A stretch of DNA of 34,904 bases from Leptospiraceae bacterium (GCA_027485405.1 JAIXRB010000033.1:1-34904); one strand, 5' to 3'. Positions 1-8,714 are shown, counted from the stretch's first letter. Translations and numbers: made by a program. The notes: generated from the letters alone by a model not told the origin.

Positions 1-706
1 GATCCAAATGGAAAAGATTAAAACTGGATTCTTGGTAAACATTAGTTTGGAATTTAGATCTGGGATGGATAAAATCTATTTAGCCATAGATAAAATTTCT
101 AGAAACAGAACTAAATCTGGAACCGCATTGGTCGAATCAATCCGAGTAGCAGAAGAACATATATCTTACATGAATTATATGGTAAAGGAAGCAATTCTTC
201 TGAAACAATTGGAAGAAGGAAGCTACTCACCAAAACTAGAGAATTTTGAACTGAAGAAACTGATTCTCGATTGTGTTCATTCTGTTGAAACTCATCTAGG
301 CCAAAGCCGAAAGAAAAAATCAGTGTTTGTTGAACCGCCTAATTTAGAAATAGTGGAAGACAAAGAATTACTTTTCGCGATCCTCCGCAATCTCGTAGAA
401 AATGCATACATTTATACAGCGTCCGATAAGGAAGTGAAAATAGAGTGCAATTCCAAAGAAGAAAACTACACTTTAGTCGTCTCCGATGACGGAATGGGAA
501 TGAACCAAATCGAAATGGAAACAATTTTCCAAAAATTCGTAAGGGGCTACTCTGATTCGAAAAATGAAATTCCTGGAGCAGGAATTGGCTTAACCTTAGT
601 CAACAGCATAGTACACTTTCTGAAAGGCGAAATCCACTTAAAGACGCAGGAAGGCTTAGGTGCACAATTTTCTATTAAGCTCCCAAAGCGAAAAGGTGAA
701 CTGTGA
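1..706 (+). CDS. Sensor histidine kinase C-terminal part, H-box His replaced (5' end outside window)
   Basis: The reading frame is open to the window edge, so this is the C-terminal part of a longer protein; residue numbers count from the ATG at 8. Seen: an H-box-like segment FLVNISLEFRS at about residues 8-18, with Leu14 where the phospho-accepting His normally stands. A complete HATPase_c domain follows: N box ILRNLVENA, G1 box DDGMGM, G2 box GAGIGLTLV. Family knowledge: the ATP lid and N box mean ATP binding is likely, but autophosphorylation on the usual His is not possible. The stop overlaps the GTG start of the next gene (GTGA), so the two are probably translationally coupled. It may have a membrane sensor domain upstream, out of view. 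It could act as a catalytic partner, an allosteric ATPase or a decayed kinase. Confidence 0.85.
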   Translation, partial: IQMEKIKTGFLVNISLEFRSGMDKIYLAIDKISRNRTKSGTALVESIRVAEEHISYMNYMVKEAILLKQLEEGSYSPKLENFELKKLILDCVHSVETHLGQSRKKKSVFVEPPNLEIVEDKELLFAILRNLVENAYIYTASDKEVKIECNSKEENYTLVVSDDGMGMNQIEMETIFQKFVRGYSDSKNEIPGAGIGLTLVNSIVHFLKGEIHLKTQEGLGAQFSIKLPKRKGEL

Positions 707-2673
707 TTCTTCGAATTTGCTATCTAATCATTCTATCCATTGGTTTGTTCCAATGCCAAAGAATAGAAAATCAAAACGCAGTCCTCATTTCATTAGAAGG
801 AGAAGACTGGGGCGTTTTCTTCGGCAATGAAGAACAAATCCTTTCCCCTGATTACAATGCAAGTGCTCTGGAAACTATCAAGGTTCCAGGTAACCTAAAA
901 AATAACAGTCGCTATCAAAAAGGTACTGTGTGGCTCCGTAAGAGCTTTGAAGTTTCCAAGCAACAGAAGGAAAGTAGCTTATCTCTTGAAATTGGAAAAG
1001 TATTCCAAAGCGATGAGGTGTATCTAAATGGAGTTTTGGTTGGTAAGAATGGCTCCTCCTTTGGGCAAAATTCTGAGACTATCTCTTTTGGTGTTTCTAG
1101 AATCTATCCAATTCCAAATTCCTATATCAATGAAGGCGAAAACACTATAGCAATAAAAATAGAATCTGAATTAACCACTGCTTCCGGAATTCTTACTTCG
1201 CCAATTCGAATTGTTACTTTTGGAGAAGCGATGGATGACTTGCTCCATCGTTCCTTGCTTGAACTGATCTATATAGGTTTCTATTTGTTCATTGCTCTTT
1301 TCTTTTTAATGAATTACATCCGCATGCAATCCCACTTGGAATATAGAAAATTTAGTTTCTTTGCTTTTCTGTTTTCTTTGTTTGAGTTGTCAAGGAACGA
1401 AGCTCGGCTTTTGTTTTGGAATGACTTTACTGGATATAAGTTTATTGAATACGGACTCTTGCTTTTTCTTCCGTATCCTTTCTTACGATTTATCCAAGAA
1501 TTTTTCCGAGTCAAACCACTTCCGTTTCAGAGATTTTATTTAATTTTTCCCGCAGTTTTTCTAATCGTTTTTCTCGTAGAACCGAATCCAGTCTTTTGGT
1601 ATAATTTCATTGGATACTGGGATATTCATTTGATCTTTATTTTAGGCTATGCTTTTACCTTAACAATTTATAAACTAAAAGAAAATACTAAGGAAGCATG
1701 GATTCATTTAATTGCCCTTCTCTATCTTTTTTATGCAATTTTGAAAGAAATTGGCATTGAAAGAGGTTTCTTGAGTTCATCATCGATTTTGGAAAATGCA
1801 TTTCTATTTTATCTCCTTTCCATGACGATTGCGCTCAGATTTCAATTTTTATTCATGAAGCGAAAGATTCAAAATCGCTTCGATAGATTGAAAGAAGCAG
1901 ACTCTCTTCGGGAAAAGATCTTTTATTATATGGACGCCATGATCACTGTTCCTTTGCTTTCAATGAAGTCCTTTCTTCAAGAAATACGCATAACGCCAGA
2001 TCGAAAAAAGGAAAAATCTAGATTAAATGAAATCATGAAAATTCAGGATTCCATTGGTCAAACAATGGATGATATCATTGAACTTTCTAGACTTGAAGTT
2101 TTGAAAGAGATGCCTTTTGGAGATAGAATTAACTTTATAGATTTTATCAATCAACTCATCTCTAAACGAAAGATAACCTACGCAATAAAAGTCGATGAAG
2201 ACACTGAAATTGAAACCAGTCTCGATCTAGTCAATTCCATAGTCATTCGAATGATTGATTTTCCGTTATTTGTTGAATTTTCTCATAATGACTTAATCAT
2301 AACTCAAGATTTAAAAGGAAACGTCCATTTTCGATTTTTACTGTTTCACCCCAATCCTAAAATAACGAATAAAGTCTATGAAGAGCTTTTAAATGAACAC
2401 AAAGAACTAAACCCTTTGCGTGTCAAATGGGCGATAGTTCTTGAGATTGTTCGATTGTTGGATTTGAAATTAGACATTCAGATTATAAAAAAGAAGTACC
2501 TGAAAATAGATTTGGGAATGAAGGCAATTTCAAATCAGAAAACGAGTGTGTTATCTCCACTGCAGGATCCCGTTAAGGGAGAAAAACTAATCTTAAAAAA
2601 GATAAGGCATAAGATCGAAATTTTTATCAGTTTTTTGTTTAATAAAGTTAGAAAATTAAAAAAAAGAAATTAG
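703..2673 (+). CDS. 7TM sensor (7TMR-DISM-like) with degenerate histidine-kinase tail
   Basis: Start GTG at 703 overlaps the preceding stop by 4 nt. Seen: a signal sequence ending LFQC (Cys18, possible lipobox). A beta-rich extracytoplasmic region follows at about 60-170 with a GH2-type jelly-roll look (TVWLRKSFEV, VYLNGVLVGKNG). There are about seven hydrophobic helices at 183-380, then a linker and a HisKA-like helix (EADSLREKIFYYMDAMITVPLL). Aligned to a normal NMSHELRTPL H-box, the His is Ala412. The remaining 200 residues look like an eroded HATPase: a RVKWAIVLEIVRLLDLKLDIQI stretch matches the position of the G2 box and following helix but has no glycines. Overall order resembles 7TMR-DISM sensor kinases. 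I infer a ligand sensor that signals through its partner kinase rather than by its own ATPase. The 3' end overlaps mtnC convergently by 18 bp. Confidence 0.8.
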   Translation: MILRICYLIILSIGLFQCQRIENQNAVLISLEGEDWGVFFGNEEQILSPDYNASALETIKVPGNLKNNSRYQKGTVWLRKSFEVSKQQKESSLSLEIGKVFQSDEVYLNGVLVGKNGSSFGQNSETISFGVSRIYPIPNSYINEGENTIAIKIESELTTASGILTSPIRIVTFGEAMDDLLHRSLLELIYIGFYLFIALFFLMNYIRMQSHLEYRKFSFFAFLFSLFELSRNEARLLFWNDFTGYKFIEYGLLLFLPYPFLRFIQEFFRVKPLPFQRFYLIFPAVFLIVFLVEPNPVFWYNFIGYWDIHLIFILGYAFTLTIYKLKENTKEAWIHLIALLYLFYAILKEIGIERGFLSSSSILENAFLFYLLSMTIALRFQFLFMKRKIQNRFDRLKEADSLREKIFYYMDAMITVPLLSMKSFLQEIRITPDRKKEKSRLNEIMKIQDSIGQTMDDIIELSRLEVLKEMPFGDRINFIDFINQLISKRKITYAIKVDEDTEIETSLDLVNSIVIRMIDFPLFVEFSHNDLIITQDLKGNVHFRFLLFHPNPKITNKVYEELLNEHKELNPLRVKWAIVLEIVRLLDLKLDIQIIKKKYLKIDLGMKAISNQKTSVLSPLQDPVKGEKLILKKIRHKIEIFISFLFNKVRKLKKRN

Positions 2674-3363
2674 GTCTTTTAGAACCCGATAATCGTGCTT
2701 AGGCTGAATCGCATTTCCCGGTCTATCGAGAAGAATGGAAGTACAGCCAGCAACATGGGCGGCACTTGCTTCTTCCAAAATGTCTGTAAAAAAATAAATG
2801 TCCTTTGTCGCAACACCAACTGATTCTGCTATTTTGCTATAACTTTCGCTCTCTTTTTTTCCACCGACAATTGTATCAAAAAATCCAGAAAAATAGGGTC
2901 GCAAATCCCCAAACGGAGAATACTGGTAGATGTTTTTTTGTGCCTCTTCGCTTCCCGAAGAATAAACATAACAAGCAATTGATTTTTCCTTAGCTTTTGA
3001 AAGGAATTGGGGAACATCTGGAAAGATCTGACTATGGATCTCTCCCGCTTCATATCCTTTTTTCCATATCTGTCCTTGGATCTCTTTTAGTGGCCCAAAC
3101 TTTCTGTCTTTAGAGACCAAAAAATTGAGATAAGGAACCAAGGTACTTTGTTCTGTGAAAGATAGCCCAGGCACCGTGGAAAGAGAGACATCTTCTGATT
3201 TATCTTTATTGAACTCGTTTACGAATTTTTGAAACAGATCTTGGCTGATTTTATTTTCAGTAAAGAAACTGGAAAAACGATTTTTCGCAAAAGGAAAAAG
3301 GACTTCGTGCACAAAAGAGATGGGCGCTGTTGTGCCCTCAATATCTAACAGAAATACTTTCAT
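2656..3363 (-). CDS. mtnC: Enolase-phosphatase E1 (methionine salvage)
   Basis: HAD-superfamily enzyme of 235 aa. It enolises and dephosphorylates 2,3-diketo-5-methylthiopentyl-1-phosphate in the methionine salvage pathway, in the cytosol. Seen: HAD motif I DIEGTT at residues 7-12, typical of MtnC, where the second Asp of usual HADs is Glu; motif II YSSGSEEAQ; a Lys-containing GGKKESESY; motif III FFTDILEEASAA. The length agrees with bacterial MtnC. Its ATG overlaps the stop of the upstream membrane-protein gene by 4 nt (ATGA), implying translational coupling. No other salvage gene (mtnA, B, D) is in the window. Its 3' end overlaps the convergent sensor gene. Confidence 0.92.
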   Translation of the reverse strand: MKVFLLDIEGTTAPISFVHEVLFPFAKNRFSSFFTENKISQDLFQKFVNEFNKDKSEDVSLSTVPGLSFTEQSTLVPYLNFLVSKDRKFGPLKEIQGQIWKKGYEAGEIHSQIFPDVPQFLSKAKEKSIACYVYSSGSEEAQKNIYQYSPFGDLRPYFSGFFDTIVGGKKESESYSKIAESVGVATKDIYFFTDILEEASAAHVAGCTSILLDRPGNAIQPKHDYRVLKDLISFF

Positions 3364-4358
3364 TCGTTCGCCTTCTTTCGATAAACGAAAACAAAGGACA
3401 GGCTAAAGAACAAAGCCACAAAGCCGACGACAGCGAGGATGGATCGTTCCGTATCGTTTAGAAGGGATCCATTAACTATTTCTGGTGCTTGGTTCGGACG
3501 AATTTCCGGGACTGGTTTTCCGCCTTCGAAACTTAAAGTAACGCTTCCATTCGCCGGAGGAGAAATCGAAAATGCAGTCAAGCCCTCGGGGACATCTTTC
3601 TCCAGACGGATCAACTCGCCTTCAGACTGGAGTTGGATTTTCATGTCTTTTGGTTTTAGAAAAATGGGATACTTGTCTCCCTCTAAAAGAAGTTTTTCTT
3701 CCCAAATATCTTTTGTCATCAAATACGAAACCTGGAGCTCAGAAGTGCCAGGAAGAATGCCTCGGTTCCAAGCTTTGCCCCCTCTTTTGCCTTCTGAAGA
3801 AGAAAGGGGAATTGGCATTTTACTGCCCGGTTGCTGGATTTGAGCGAAAAACTCTTCTGCATCGGTTGGAACAAAGAATTCAAAGTCGCCGTCCACCAAA
3901 GTAAAGGAACGCGGGGGATTTGTTTTGTTTTCAATGAGAAACAGTTTAAAAACTCGAATGCCTTTCTTTTCTCGAATTGCCTGCATCAAACTTTTTGTGT
4001 TGATTTGTGTTTTGTCTTCGGTCGTATCAAAAACAGTAATCTCTTGTTCCGCTTTCTGGAAATTAGGCGCAGGAGGAACCATCTTGTTATAGTTTATACC
4101 TTTGTATGTTACCTGAAGCAAAACTGGAGAGCCCTCTGGTAAATCCATGGCGGGAAATCGGAAAGTGCCTGTTTGACTACCTAACTCTGCAATAGGAACC
4201 ATACTCCCTTGCAAGGCGATCATCTTTATCGTATCAGCTTTTCCGATTCCTTGGGTTGTCCCGTTTTTCAAATTACCATGGATTGAGATTTTTTCAGCGT
4301 AGACGGAAGAAAAAATGACAGTTAACATAAAACTGATGAGAAATCTAAGTGAGATCAT
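3360..4358 (-). CDS. Exported, C-terminally membrane-anchored protein of unknown function
   Basis: I choose the ATG at 4358 (MISLRFLISFMLTVIFSSVYA, a clean Sec signal peptide with cleavage after VYA). A longer frame to 4568 would run into the divergent glycosyltransferase gene. The 332-residue product has a long beta-rich middle section, starting EKISIHGNLKNGT and resembling carboxypeptidase-regulatory or Ig-like beta domains. It ends with one hydrophobic helix (ILAVVGFVALFFSLSFVFVY) followed by RKKANE, so most of the chain should lie in the periplasm with the tail in the cytosol. No catalytic motif is recognised. It lies directly upstream of mtnC, overlapping by 4 nt. Function unknown. Confidence 0.8.
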   Translation of the reverse strand: MISLRFLISFMLTVIFSSVYAEKISIHGNLKNGTTQGIGKADTIKMIALQGSMVPIAELGSQTGTFRFPAMDLPEGSPVLLQVTYKGINYNKMVPPAPNFQKAEQEITVFDTTEDKTQINTKSLMQAIREKKGIRVFKLFLIENKTNPPRSFTLVDGDFEFFVPTDAEEFFAQIQQPGSKMPIPLSSSEGKRGGKAWNRGILPGTSELQVSYLMTKDIWEEKLLLEGDKYPIFLKPKDMKIQLQSEGELIRLEKDVPEGLTAFSISPPANGSVTLSFEGGKPVPEIRPNQAPEIVNGSLLNDTERSILAVVGFVALFFSLSFVFVYRKKANE

Positions 4359-4474
4359 TACGAATAAAAGTTTCTTTCGGAGGGCAATAAAACCAAGTGA
4401 AAAAAACTGGAAAGCTGAAATTTTAGAGAAGACATGCAAAGCCCTTCCGTTACCCTTTTTCCTGGGTGCCTTTG

Positions 4475-5290
4475 ATGAAAAATCCGAACGAGATCGTACA
4501 TAACTCTTCGAAAGATGAAAGGGATATCCTTCTCGAATACCAAAACATTGACACCAGCAATTTGACAAAATTGCCCATTTTGGAAGTCCCTATGGACAAC
4601 GTTACGACCGACGAAGTCGTGGCAAAAATCTCCCGAATCATAGAAAAAAAACAGGGCATGCACCATGTCCTCTTCCTCGATCCAATCAAACTTATGCGCA
4701 TGCGACCAAACAAAAGTATGCACAGAATTGTAGAAAAAGCGGGTACGATCCTCGCCGAAGGTGCAGGGCTTTCCTGGATGAGTGGCGGTCGCTTGAAAGA
4801 AAGGGTAACTCCCATTGCACTTATGATGGATCTCATTCGACTTGCTGAGATCAAAGGATTCACTCTGTTTTTCTTCGGAGGCAGAGATGAAATTGTTGAA
4901 CGTGTGTTCTTTAACTTAACCCACCACTTTCCCAAAATTCGAATTGTTGGAAGACAAGCAGGTCACTTAGATCGACCTCGAGAGATGCGCGTAAAAGAAG
5001 CCATCCGAAAGACAAGCCCCGACATTATTTTTATAGCTATGGATTTTCCTGACCAAGAAATCTGGATTGAAAATAACACGGGTTACTTTGGAAACGCTAT
5101 CGTCATCGGTGTCGGTGGTTCCTTAGATGTTCTTTCTGGGCTAGAAAAAAAGGCTCCCGACTATTTCAAACTAAAAGGACTTACTTGGCTTTGGAGAATT
5201 TTAACTAGGCCGTACCGCCTCCAAAGAATCTGGGAAGCTTTCTATTTTTTACTTTTAGGACTGCGCGAGCGGTTCCGAAACAAATCCTAA
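4475..5290 (+). CDS. WecG/TagA/CpsF family glycosyltransferase
   Basis: Membrane-associated glycosyltransferase (GT26) that normally adds UDP-ManNAc or a similar sugar to a polyprenyl-linked acceptor during surface polysaccharide synthesis. Start ATG 4475; an in-frame GTG at 4466 is the alternative, and neither has a clear Shine-Dalgarno. Seen, numbering from ATG 4475: DEVVAKI, then VLFLDP (about 65-70), LAEGAGLSWM (93-101), the family PxQExW-like stretch MDFPDQEIWI, and the C-terminal GVGGSLDVLSGLEKKAPDYF...WLWRILTRPYRLQRI signature. Oddities: the usual TxN appears as FxD, and the usual DGxG as EGAG, so presumed active-site residues are replaced. The C-terminus is basic and hydrophobic, fitting peripheral membrane binding. 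No other glycan genes are adjacent; it is divergent from the exported-protein gene. Confidence 0.85.
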   Translation: MKNPNEIVHNSSKDERDILLEYQNIDTSNLTKLPILEVPMDNVTTDEVVAKISRIIEKKQGMHHVLFLDPIKLMRMRPNKSMHRIVEKAGTILAEGAGLSWMSGGRLKERVTPIALMMDLIRLAEIKGFTLFFFGGRDEIVERVFFNLTHHFPKIRIVGRQAGHLDRPREMRVKEAIRKTSPDIIFIAMDFPDQEIWIENNTGYFGNAIVIGVGGSLDVLSGLEKKAPDYFKLKGLTWLWRILTRPYRLQRIWEAFYFLLLGLRERFRNKS

Positions 5291-5309
5291 CTTATCTTTA
5301 CAAACTCTG

Positions 5310-5573
5310 CTACTTAAAATTTGTTAATCGTTCTAAAGTAGGCGGCAACCAGTCTTCTAGCAATGGCTCTCTATCCAAAGTGCTTTTTGTAAAGACCAGG
5401 TCTTTATTGGAAGTTGCGATTTCACTCACCGAACTGATCTTTCTAGATGTTTCCATTGCCTTCCAATAGTACTTTAATGCATTGATGGTATCTTGTTTCT
5501 TTTCTGAGACAGCACCTATGTTGTTGTAAACGGCAACCAAAGTTTCAAACACTTCTCGGTGGTCGCCGTAGCC
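5310..5573 (-). pseudogene. Detached in-frame C-terminal TPR segment after a TAA
   Basis: Immediately downstream of the TAA that ends the large TPR gene (5574-5576), the same frame stays open for 87 further codons to a TAG at 5310. It reads GYGDHREVFETLVAVYNNIG, continuing the helical repeat pattern of the preceding protein without a frame change, then ALKYYWKAMETSRK, a typical TPR second helix. This is best read as the original C-terminus of the upstream protein, separated by one nonsense codon (for example CAA to TAA). An in-frame GTG at 5552 could restart translation. Readthrough or a sequencing error are the other explanations. Confidence 0.65.
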
Positions 5574-8500
5574 TTACACAAACATTCCAATGGCTTGTTC
5601 TTTTCTTTCATAGTCGTCTTTTAGTTTTAGGTAATTTCCTAAGCTAGCATTGTATTGCTTTGTGTAAAAGAAAGAATGTCCTTTGCCTAAGAGCACCATC
5701 GGATTGTTGTAGGTATCTTCTTCGGGAAGATTTGCCCAATAGTCTAAGGCAGAAGCAAAATCTCCATGCATATAGTCAATCCAACCCAAGTAGTAGTTGC
5801 ACTCTCGGATCATACTAGGTTCGTCTCCTAAGCCTCTTTCGAGTGCTTTTTTGAAATTGGTTTGAGCCGCATACAATCCATTTCTTCTTTCTCTTTCTTC
5901 AGCTGACAAGTATCCAAGACTTCTTTCAGGATAAATCTTTCGTCCCGGAAATTCCTTTAAGCTGTCAGTTGAATCAATACCTGCCGACTCAAGTAAGTGG
6001 ATCTTTCCTAGATTGAATGATATGCGACCTGGCTTACCTTCCAGAAGAGTTTCATCTTCTTCTCTTTCGCCGAGTCTGTTTTTGTAAAGTTCGTAACGAG
6101 AGTCCGTTTCACTTAGGAGTTTAACGGATTCATCATAGTTTTCAACTTTCAAATAGTATTCTGCCATGAGTAGAATTGCCAAATAGTGACGCATGTCATG
6201 CGTTGCAGAAAGTTCTAGCTGTTTGAGTGCTCTGGCAGACTGGGAAGTTTTAAAATAGTATCTTCCTCGCTGGTAGTAGCCTTCTGCAAATTTAGAGCCT
6301 CCGTCCTTATTGTACGCAATGTTCAATAAATACTCTACATTATCATCAATCTCCATACCTGAAACTTGGTCTTCTGGATTGATATTGTAACGAATTCTCA
6401 CATCTTCTGAATCTAAATCTATGTAAAATGCCGCTAACTTGGCAAGGACAGGCAAAGACAAGTCATCCTCAATATTGAGAGCATTTCGAACCTGACGATG
6501 ATGGTTCAATACGAATTGCGGGTTTTTATCTCTTTTCCACATTTCAATGTATGTAGAAAGGATGCCGCCATGACCAACTGCGTCTTTCGGAGATCTTTCA
6601 ATGATATCATTGTAGTACTTTGCGGCAGTTGCAAATTCTTCTTTGTTGTAGTAGACTTTAGCAATTCCAGCTGTAGCTGTTATATTATCAGGTTGACCCA
6701 CGTCTGTAAAGACTCGTTTAAAGTATTCTATTGCAAGAAGATCGTTTTTGTATTGCTTTGTTGTCTTTCCAGGTAACTGCTCAATAAAGTCTTTTCTGTG
6801 AAACGAATGAAACTTTCCAAGACTTATATATGTTTCAGCATCATGAACATCATCTCGCAATCGAGAAACAATGTATGCTCCTGCTTTTACTACCTTTCTT
6901 GGCACTTTGTCTTGGGAAGTTAGAGAAAAGCTTAGTTCAGGAAAGTAGTCTTTCCCAGCTACTTTGATTCCTGCATCATTCCATTTGGATTTGGGAGCAA
7001 AGCCTATATTTGGAACTTCAACCCTTTTGCCCCAAGATCTTTTGTGTTCTTTGTCTTCCGGTTCAAAACCGAAATCTGGCTCAACTTTTCCAAAACACTT
7101 TTCAAATGCTTTCTCATATTGACCCACTTTCATGTAAGCCATGCAGTACGCATTTAATTGAGTTAAGCTATGAGGTAAAATTGCTTCTCCCTTCAAAAAT
7201 TGGTTTTCAGCATCAAACAACAATTTTTGTTTTTCTAAGGCATCATTTGAGTTGCCGTATTCTTCAATTAGCTCAAGACCTTGGGCATAGTAAGAATCAG
7301 CTCGAAATGGACGAATTACTTTTTCATATAACAGAATTGTTGTTGTAAGTAAAAGAATTGCCGCCGCTGAATAGATCGACGTTTTGCGAATGAGCTCTCG
7401 TCTTCGAATGGCACCTTCTTTTGTATATGCATCTTTCGATGCAATAATGGGTATTCCTTCTTTTGAGAATTTTCCACTAGTGTCTTCTAATTCAACTTTT
7501 TCGCCCAGTAACGAGGATAAGAACTGAGCTACATCTTCTGGCTTTTGTTGGGCCTTAATAAGTTCTAAAATTTCTTTTTGGTTCTTGAGTGGGATGCGAT
7601 TGTTGACTATTGCATCAATGATTGTTCTTCTGAGTTTTGGTGGGTATTTTACCAATTCTCTTTGGATGACAGCCAAATCCTCATCGGAAAGCCCTTCTTC
7701 TAAGCCTTCTTCAGGAGGTTCGTTCTCTCTTCCCAAACTATCTAGATCACTGTCAAGTCCAAGCCCCATGTCTTCTTCCATGCCGGCTACTGGAATCTCA
7801 TCTAAGCTAGGAGCTAGATCGTCAAAACCGCCTGAGCTAGGTTCTAGTGCATCATCAAAAGAAGGCGCTTGGAGAGAATCACCGAGATCACCAAAAGGAT
7901 CGTCAAAGCTATCACTCGTTGGTGTAGCCGGTTGGTCAAATCCACCAAAGTCGTCTTCGGTGGGGCTAGGTGTTCCAAAACTGGCAAATGGGTCATCGGA
8001 ACCTAAATCAGAGGCAGGTTCTGGTTCTTCCACAGAAGCCTGTGGACTTGGGCTACCAAAGTCAGCAAAAGGATCATCTTCTGCTGAACTTGTAATTGGT
8101 TCTGGATCTGAAGCTGGTTCATCACCTAATCCCGCAAAAGGATCATCCTCTTCTTGAGCAACTGGCGAATCAAGATCAGGAGTAGCTTCAGTTGCTTCTT
8201 GAAATGGGTCAATATCCCAATCTGGAGCGCTTTGATTTAAAGCTTTAAAAGGATCTCCGCCAATAGCTTCAGCTTCTCCCAGCTCAGCAAATGGATTGCT
8301 TTCAACAGAGGGTTCTTCGGTGCTTGGTTCTTCCGAACCTAGATCTGCAAAGGGATCTTGGTCTTCTGGAACAATATTTGGCTTTGGAGTTGATCCTGGA
8401 TTGAGTAGTTCGTCTAGGTCGATGCCATCGTCATCTTCCGATTCAATATCACGAAATGCTGGGGCAGAGTCTTCTTCAGAACTTGCTTCGTCGGTTTCTG

Positions 8501-8714
8501 CTGAATCCCCTTCTCCAAACGGATCTTCGTCGGAGGCGGCGCCTTCTTCCCCTTCCCCTTCTGTTTGCCGAGGAATAAAGCCCAGTTTTTCACGCAGGAC
8601 TTTTGCCATCGGGTTCAATTCTTCCGATGTCTGAGGATTCTTGTTTAGAGGCTCGAGCAGAGCTTCTATTTGCTGAATATCCTGCGGAGATAAGTTATCG
8701 TTTGGCTCTGCCAT
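5574..8714 (-). CDS. Large single-pass membrane TPR protein with acidic [D/N]PF-repeat N-terminus; possible spirochete flagellar collar protein
   Basis: 1046 aa up to the TAA; about 1134 aa if the following in-frame segment belongs. Domains seen: an N-terminal helix 8-45; a very acidic low-complexity region 55-335 with nine [D/N]PF motifs (DPFADLG, NPFAELG, DPFAGLG, DPFADFG and others); a conserved helical segment 341-408 (GLSDEDLAVIQRELVKYPPK); basic RRRELIRK, then a TM helix at about 446-463; then about 580 residues of TPR-like helices. The basic flank before the TM puts the acidic part in the cytosol and the TPR part in the periplasm. No enzymatic motif is seen. The architecture recalls the membrane-anchored TPR protein of the Borrelia periplasmic flagellar collar (FlcB, BB0326). 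That is a recollection-level resemblance, not a verified homology. Own transcription unit, divergent from the CBM48-like gene. Confidence 0.75.
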   Translation of the reverse strand: MAEPNDNLSPQDIQQIEALLEPLNKNPQTSEELNPMAKVLREKLGFIPRQTEGEGEEGAASDEDPFGEGDSAETDEASSEEDSAPAFRDIESEDDDGIDLDELLNPGSTPKPNIVPEDQDPFADLGSEEPSTEEPSVESNPFAELGEAEAIGGDPFKALNQSAPDWDIDPFQEATEATPDLDSPVAQEEDDPFAGLGDEPASDPEPITSSAEDDPFADFGSPSPQASVEEPEPASDLGSDDPFASFGTPSPTEDDFGGFDQPATPTSDSFDDPFGDLGDSLQAPSFDDALEPSSGGFDDLAPSLDEIPVAGMEEDMGLGLDSDLDSLGRENEPPEEGLEEGLSDEDLAVIQRELVKYPPKLRRTIIDAIVNNRIPLKNQKEILELIKAQQKPEDVAQFLSSLLGEKVELEDTSGKFSKEGIPIIASKDAYTKEGAIRRRELIRKTSIYSAAAILLLTTTILLYEKVIRPFRADSYYAQGLELIEEYGNSNDALEKQKLLFDAENQFLKGEAILPHSLTQLNAYCMAYMKVGQYEKAFEKCFGKVEPDFGFEPEDKEHKRSWGKRVEVPNIGFAPKSKWNDAGIKVAGKDYFPELSFSLTSQDKVPRKVVKAGAYIVSRLRDDVHDAETYISLGKFHSFHRKDFIEQLPGKTTKQYKNDLLAIEYFKRVFTDVGQPDNITATAGIAKVYYNKEEFATAAKYYNDIIERSPKDAVGHGGILSTYIEMWKRDKNPQFVLNHHRQVRNALNIEDDLSLPVLAKLAAFYIDLDSEDVRIRYNINPEDQVSGMEIDDNVEYLLNIAYNKDGGSKFAEGYYQRGRYYFKTSQSARALKQLELSATHDMRHYLAILLMAEYYLKVENYDESVKLLSETDSRYELYKNRLGEREEDETLLEGKPGRISFNLGKIHLLESAGIDSTDSLKEFPGRKIYPERSLGYLSAEERERRNGLYAAQTNFKKALERGLGDEPSMIRECNYYLGWIDYMHGDFASALDYWANLPEEDTYNNPMVLLGKGHSFFYTKQYNASLGNYLKLKDDYERKEQAIGMFV

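Noticed and set aside
4359..4568. N-terminal extension of the exported protein to 4568 (MSNCWCQCFG...)
   Set aside because: It would overlap the divergent glycosyltransferase start and place the signal peptide internally; ATG 4358 begins a clean signal peptide.
7585..8634. Long Ser/Pro-rich open frames on the plus strand opposite the acidic repeat region
   Set aside because: They are the antisense shadow of the Asp/Glu/Ser-rich TPR-protein N-terminus; composition mirrors the codons opposite and no start signal is seen.
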